Source of the DNA: Gammaproteobacteria bacterium
Lineage (GTDB): Bacteria; Pseudomonadota; Gammaproteobacteria; Arenicellales; UBA868
Assembly (NCBI GenBank): GCA_014239575.1
Contig: JAAZYQ010000006.1
Coordinates: forward strand, 1 to 34,244
DNA: 34,244 nt
Reading direction: 5' to 3'
Part shown: piece by piece, positions 28,929 through 34,244 of the stretch
Numbering within the stretch: the first letter of the stretch is position 1
Layout: every line of letters starts with the position of its first letter
Notes under the pieces: model-generated
The model's input: the letters and a program-made list of their open reading frames with translations, nothing else
What the model was told of the DNA's origin: nothing
Database searches by the model: none
Program-made: the position numbers and the translations under genes

Positions 28929-29730
28929 AGCTATCCTCAGCATCGCCAACCTGCACAAATCCTTTGGAGGGGTTGCCGCGACCAAACAGGTTTCATTGGA
29001 TGTAGTCGAAGGAGAAATTCATGCGATCATCGGCCCCAACGGCGCAGGGAAAACCACGTTGGTCTCCCAGTTGGCCGGGGTACTGCTGCCGGATTCTGGC
29101 CGGATCCTCTTTCAGGGAAACGACATCACCCAGATGCCGGCCCACCGGCGCCCTCATCTGGGGATCGCGCGGTCTTTCCAGATCACCAGCATTATCCTTG
29201 ACATGACCGTACTCGAAAATGTACTGCTGGCGGTGCAGGCCAAAGCAGGTCACTCCTACCGTTTCTGGGCCAACAGTGGCGATGACGCATCTCTGGTAGA
29301 GCCGGCTATGGCATCGTTAGAGCAGGTTGGGCTCCAGAATCAGGCCATGCAAATGGCAGGCCCGTTATCCCACGGCGAACATCGACAGTTGGAAATGGCT
29401 ATGGTGCTGGCGACCCATCCCGTACTAATACTGCTGGACGAACCAACCGCTGGTATGGGACAGGAAGATTCCAGTCGGATGGTCAGAACACTCCAGGCAC
29501 TGAAGGGGTCACGCACCATTATCTTGGTGGAACATGACATGAACACGGTGTTCATGCTAGCCGACCGGATTACCGTATTAGTCGAAGGACAGGTCATCGC
29601 GACCGGAGACCCGGATGCGATTCGCTCTAACCCAAGGGTACGTCAGGCCTATCTCGGTGAAGAACTGGATTCGATTCCCAGCGAACCGCGCGCTGAGGAT
29701 CCGATGGCCCATTCACCGTCAGCATGTTAA
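28918..29730 (+). CDS. livG: HAAT-type ABC transporter ATP-binding protein (LivG-like, system 2)
   Basis: IIGPNGAGKTTLVSQLAG, LSHGEHRQLEMAMVLA, LLDEPTAGM. Confidence 0.95.
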   Translation: MTAKAILSIANLHKSFGGVAATKQVSLDVVEGEIHAIIGPNGAGKTTLVSQLAGVLLPDSGRILFQGNDITQMPAHRRPHLGIARSFQITSIILDMTVLENVLLAVQAKAGHSYRFWANSGDDASLVEPAMASLEQVGLQNQAMQMAGPLSHGEHRQLEMAMVLATHPVLILLDEPTAGMGQEDSSRMVRTLQALKGSRTIILVEHDMNTVFMLADRITVLVEGQVIATGDPDAIRSNPRVRQAYLGEELDSIPSEPRAEDPMAHSPSAC

Positions 29731-30425
29731 GTGTCGAAAGCCTTCAGGCTCATTACGGCGCAAGCCAGGCCCTGTTCGGAGTCAATCTACAGGTCAATGC
29801 TGGAGAGGTTGTCACCCTGATGGGCCGCAATGGTATGGGGAAAACGACGTCCATCAACTGTATCATGGGGATTATTCCAACCAGTGCCGGCCAGATCACA
29901 TGGGAAGATCAAGTGATTACAAACCGACCCAGTTATTATATTGCACAGGCGGGGATCGGACTGGTTCCTGAAGGTCGGCAGATTTTCCCGAATCTCTCGG
30001 TCCTCGAAAACCTGATTGTCGCTGCCCGCGCAGGACCCAGCGACAGCGATCCCTGGGACAGTATGCGGGTGTTTCAGATGTTTCCCGCTCTGGCCGCACG
30101 CCGGCATGGGCTTGGTAATCTTCTTTCGGGCGGTGAACAACAGATGCTCGCCATCGGCAGAGCGCTGATGACTAACCCTCGCCTGCTCATTCTGGACGAG
30201 GCAACTGAAGGGCTGGCGCCTCTGGTACGTCAGGAGATCTGGTCCTGCCTTTCTCGCCTCAAAGGAGATGGTCTTTCGATTCTGGTGATCGACAAGAACG
30301 TTGCCGACCTGGCTCGAGTCGCCGACCGGCATTTTATTATCGAAAAAGGGGAAACGGTCTGGTCCGGCCAGTCGGAAGCGTTGCTCGCCAGTGAGGATAT
30401 CAAACGCCGCTATCTGGGTATTTGA
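29724..30425 (+). CDS. livF: HAAT-type ABC transporter ATP-binding protein (LivF-like, system 2)
   Basis: LMGRNGMGKTT, LSGGEQQMLAIGRALM, LILDEATEGLAP. Confidence 0.95.
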   Translation: MLSVESLQAHYGASQALFGVNLQVNAGEVVTLMGRNGMGKTTSINCIMGIIPTSAGQITWEDQVITNRPSYYIAQAGIGLVPEGRQIFPNLSVLENLIVAARAGPSDSDPWDSMRVFQMFPALAARRHGLGNLLSGGEQQMLAIGRALMTNPRLLILDEATEGLAPLVRQEIWSCLSRLKGDGLSILVIDKNVADLARVADRHFIIEKGETVWSGQSEALLASEDIKRRYLGI

Positions 30426-30553
30426 TCGAGTGTTGATGTGGCGGCATTGCCATCCACGCCGAGTTGTCGCAACCCAAAGTGCCTTTCCTACCCCGCTGCA
30501 TGGCATTGACTGACAGATCAAGCGTCGTATATGACTTGGCTGATTGACACGGC

Positions 30554-32089
30554 TTAGGCGCTGTAAAGATCCTTGGCATGCCAACCGCTCAGGTCATAGT
30601 CGCTCAAGCATTGCTCAACCATTTCTTCGTACCGGCGGCTGTCGCCGCGCAAATCTGCCCACCGCAACGCATCTAATCGCTGTTGATCGTGGTTGCCCGC
30701 ATAATTCTTCTCGTAGAGCGCATGGCGCCCGGCAAATTCGGAATAAAGTGCATCCCAGATCAATTTAAAGAGTTTTATCCGATCATGGGCGGTCAAACCC
30801 GTGCCACGAAAATACCGCTCTATTACAGGATCTAAATCCGGCGTTTGCAGATCTCGGTGGGATGAGACCGTCACTATCGGCGCGCCGGCAAGAATCTCTT
30901 CAAATATCTGTCGAACTTTTTGCCATACGCCCGTCATATAAATACGCGCGGCGGCGGCTGTCTGGAGTCTAGGCACCACTGAATCCCCTACCCCTGGCTC
31001 AGGGTCAAGCGCCATTGCCGTAGTCAGCGCCCAAACCAACTGACTCATGCCAACCAGTTCTCCTACTGCAGTTTGTACACCACGAAACGAAGCGGTTCCC
31101 GTGGCTTGCGTCCCTTTCATCAACAGCCCACAGGCAAATTCAAGCTTAACCGAAAGACGCGTTGCCGATTGAAGGTTGTACCGATTAAAAAATCCTGAAC
31201 TTGCATAAAATCCCTTGGCCTTATCCACATCGCGATAAACCAAAACATTCTCCCAGGGAATAAACGCATTATGAAATATCAACACGGCATCGTTTTCGTC
31301 GAATCGACTGGCAAGTGGCGCATCAAACGGACTGGCTGCTTTCATTTCATACGATGGCCGGCTTACCAGTTTCATCCCCGGGGTATCCATTTCGACAAAG
31401 AAGACCAGGGCAAACGCTTCATCCTTGCCAGTTTCCATTCGTGCCGCTGAGCCGCTATTGGGAGCAACGAAGGTGGCATGGGTCAATGCAGAACCGGTAG
31501 CAACCATCTTGGCGCCACTCACATACATCCCCCTGTCGTCGTCATGGGTGACGTTGACAAATACGTCAGTTCCCTGGTGATGGGGCTGATCTCTATCCAC
31601 CGGCGGGTCCACCAGTACGTGATTGAGAAACAATGCCTGGGAAGCCACTTTTTTATACCAATTGAGCGCATTACCGCCATTGGGGTGATAGAAATCGGCC
31701 CCTTCAGCAAGTTGCGCCATAAAGGCCGCTTTGTAATCGGGGGTCCGGCCCATCCAGCCAAAACTCATCCGCTGCCACACCGCTATAGCATCCCGCGCTT
31801 CCAGCAGTTCGCCAGCGCTGTAGCTTGGGCAAAAAAACTTGTGAGTGACAATGCCATATTTGTCCGGCCTAGTGAGTACCTGGGCGAATTCGGGGTCATG
31901 CAACCGATCATAGAGTCGAGCTACACTGCTCGCACTATTTCGAAAAGCAGGGTGCCGGGTAACATCCTTGACTCGCTCACCGTCATACCAGATTTCACGC
32001 CCGTCCCGGATACTCTCTAGAAAAGTCTCTCCGGTGAGAAGACAGTTAGTGAGTTTCGCTTTCGTCGGTGGTGTTTGTTTTTCACTCAT
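30554..32089 (-). CDS. FADH2-dependent aromatic monooxygenase, 4-hydroxyphenylacetate 3-monooxygenase (HpaB)-type oxygenase
   Basis: 511 aa; LTGETFLESIRDGREIWYDGERVKDVTRHPAFRNSASSVARLYD N-terminus and FHNAFIPWENVLVYRD typical of HpaB/PvcC-like oxygenases. Confidence 0.9.
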   Translation of the reverse strand: MSEKQTPPTKAKLTNCLLTGETFLESIRDGREIWYDGERVKDVTRHPAFRNSASSVARLYDRLHDPEFAQVLTRPDKYGIVTHKFFCPSYSAGELLEARDAIAVWQRMSFGWMGRTPDYKAAFMAQLAEGADFYHPNGGNALNWYKKVASQALFLNHVLVDPPVDRDQPHHQGTDVFVNVTHDDDRGMYVSGAKMVATGSALTHATFVAPNSGSAARMETGKDEAFALVFFVEMDTPGMKLVSRPSYEMKAASPFDAPLASRFDENDAVLIFHNAFIPWENVLVYRDVDKAKGFYASSGFFNRYNLQSATRLSVKLEFACGLLMKGTQATGTASFRGVQTAVGELVGMSQLVWALTTAMALDPEPGVGDSVVPRLQTAAAARIYMTGVWQKVRQIFEEILAGAPIVTVSSHRDLQTPDLDPVIERYFRGTGLTAHDRIKLFKLIWDALYSEFAGRHALYEKNYAGNHDQQRLDALRWADLRGDSRRYEEMVEQCLSDYDLSGWHAKDLYSA

Positions 32090-32257
32090 AAGACTTGTGT
32101 ACCCAATGCCCGTAGAAATTCCTCCGACTAGAACTGCTGGCCAACCCTGACTAACCCCGCTCTATAGCGTTGCTTAGTTTCAGAAAGAAGATCAATTGTC
32201 CCCGGTGATTCTAGGGCACATCTGTCAGCCGTGTTTAGCCCCATAGTTCCCAATGCG

Positions 32258-33454
32258 TCACTCTGGCCGGGCCTGCCTCCTTTCGGTGTGATGTAACGCG
32301 ACGGCCAGCACCAGTGAAGCCAGCGCACATCCCACCATAAACCAGCGAACATCCTGCCACTGACCATGGATCGTCACTATCATTGCGACCACGGGCGGAC
32401 CGACAAACTGACCAAGATGCGATCCCTGAATGATCATTCCATTGACGGTGCCGATATGCCCTGAATCAGGTGCATGCAAACGACTGGTGCCGAGAATCGC
32501 GGCGGGCAGCAACCCTCCGACAAAAGAAAAGACCATGCAGAACCCGTAACGCAGAACATCGCCAAACTGGCCACTGAACACGATGTAAGTCGATAGTCCC
32601 ATACCAATAGACGAAAGAGCGACGATAACTCCTCCGCTCCACCGTCGACGTAGCAACCAAGTACCCAGCAGGTTGCCGGGAACATTCGCTGCAACTACCG
32701 CTGCGCTCAGCAACGAGGCGGTTCCCGGAACCAGACCCCGATGATTGATCAGGTAGGTTGGAAGCCAGGCCATAATGGATATCCACATCATCGTATAAGC
32801 GATAAAACTGCCCGCGAGCAGCCAGGGGCCGAGTCGCCGAAATACTGGCATCAGGCTGCCGGTGAATCGTTCGCGAGAATAAAAATCTGGTGTCCGCGGT
32901 AATATCTGGTGTCCCAAAATAGCTAAAGCAGATATCAGAACCACGTAGAAGAACCACACCCCACGCCAACCTACCGTTTCCAGAGTCAATGCCGCCAAAA
33001 TCATGGCCAGGCTGATTCCCACCGGCACATTGATGCTCCACAAGCCCAGACTCCAGACCCGAACACCACTCGAGCTGGCGGCAAGGATGATCCCCGGTGC
33101 CGAAACCGCTACTGCGAGAAACCCGGCGCCTTCCAGTAATCGTGTAATCAGTAGTATCGACGCAGATTCACTCAGTACTGCCAGCGTTCCGGCAATAGCC
33201 TGAACCCATAGGCCCCCCAGCAGTACCATCCGCGGGCCCAAGCGGTCTGCCAATGTTCCAAACCCAGTGCCGGCGACCATTCCCAAAGCACTCAGAACAG
33301 AGAGAATCCAACCGGCATAAATCAGCCCCAATGAATACTCCTCGCGTAGCAAACTCACCGCCGGAGGCGCCTTGCCAACCGCCCCTGCCGCTAGAATTCC
33401 GCTGCCAATAGCCATGAAAACGATGGGCCAGCGGCTTGAACTAAGGCAGGTCAT
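32258..33454 (-). CDS. MFS transporter
   Basis: About 12 TM segments; GFGTLADRLGPRMVLLGG loop 2-3 MFS motif. Confidence 0.88.
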   Translation of the reverse strand: MTCLSSSRWPIVFMAIGSGILAAGAVGKAPPAVSLLREEYSLGLIYAGWILSVLSALGMVAGTGFGTLADRLGPRMVLLGGLWVQAIAGTLAVLSESASILLITRLLEGAGFLAVAVSAPGIILAASSSGVRVWSLGLWSINVPVGISLAMILAALTLETVGWRGVWFFYVVLISALAILGHQILPRTPDFYSRERFTGSLMPVFRRLGPWLLAGSFIAYTMMWISIMAWLPTYLINHRGLVPGTASLLSAAVVAANVPGNLLGTWLLRRRWSGGVIVALSSIGMGLSTYIVFSGQFGDVLRYGFCMVFSFVGGLLPAAILGTSRLHAPDSGHIGTVNGMIIQGSHLGQFVGPPVVAMIVTIHGQWQDVRWFMVGCALASLVLAVALHHTERRQARPE

Positions 33455-33606
33455 AAATGGCTTTTTGATTCAGCATCCGTGTGAAACTCGCCATCCGTAA
33501 ACTGAGGTGCGGCGAGCTTCGATAGAGTCTATCCAACTGATCCAGCATTTTGAGTCACTACCGTGCGAGTCGCCCGAGTGATGGCATCCCCGGCATTCAA
33601 GCCTAC

Positions 33607-34244
<638 letters not shown>

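Noticed and set aside
29787-30584. 265-aa minus-strand ORF opposite the second livF
   Set aside because: It is antisense to a well-supported ATP-binding protein with Walker motifs; the translated protein shows no recognisable domain and is rich in Cys/His/Arg as expected of shadow ORFs.
31478-32020. 180-aa plus-strand ORF opposite the HpaB-type gene
   Set aside because: Antisense to a strongly supported 511-aa oxygenase; no domain recognised.

Overview
The window is 34.2 kb of dense bacterial chromosome, Gammaproteobacteria-like in gene content (inference only). From left to right it contains: (1) an EamA/DMT transporter interrupted by one in-frame TGA. (2) A complete minus-strand branched-chain/hydrophobic amino-acid type ABC operon (HAAT system 1: binding protein, LivH, LivM, LivG, LivF). 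(3) A divergent plus-strand operon with a succinate dehydrogenase/fumarate reductase-like complex in the order B, two small membrane subunits, A, followed by a two-subunit class I fumarase/tartrate dehydratase. (4) Housekeeping genes: FKBP PPIase, SLC30A9-like CDF transporter, Trm112-like protein, ATP sulfurylase, class I DAHP synthase, EF-G-like paralogue, TPMT-like methyltransferase, glnS, and an RND pump with its adaptor. (5) About 1 kb with no convincing gene. (6) A second complete HAAT system on the plus strand. (7) Aromatic hydroxylation genes: HpaB-type oxygenase, MFS transporter, and PobA cut by the window edge. I saw no rRNA, tRNA, CRISPR array or transposase. I found no clearly unprecedented multi-gene system. 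The best leads are the SDH-like flavoprotein with Cys where the FAD-linking His normally sits, its one-operon coupling to a class I fumarase opposite a HAAT operon, and the hairpins between binding-protein and permease genes in both HAAT operons.
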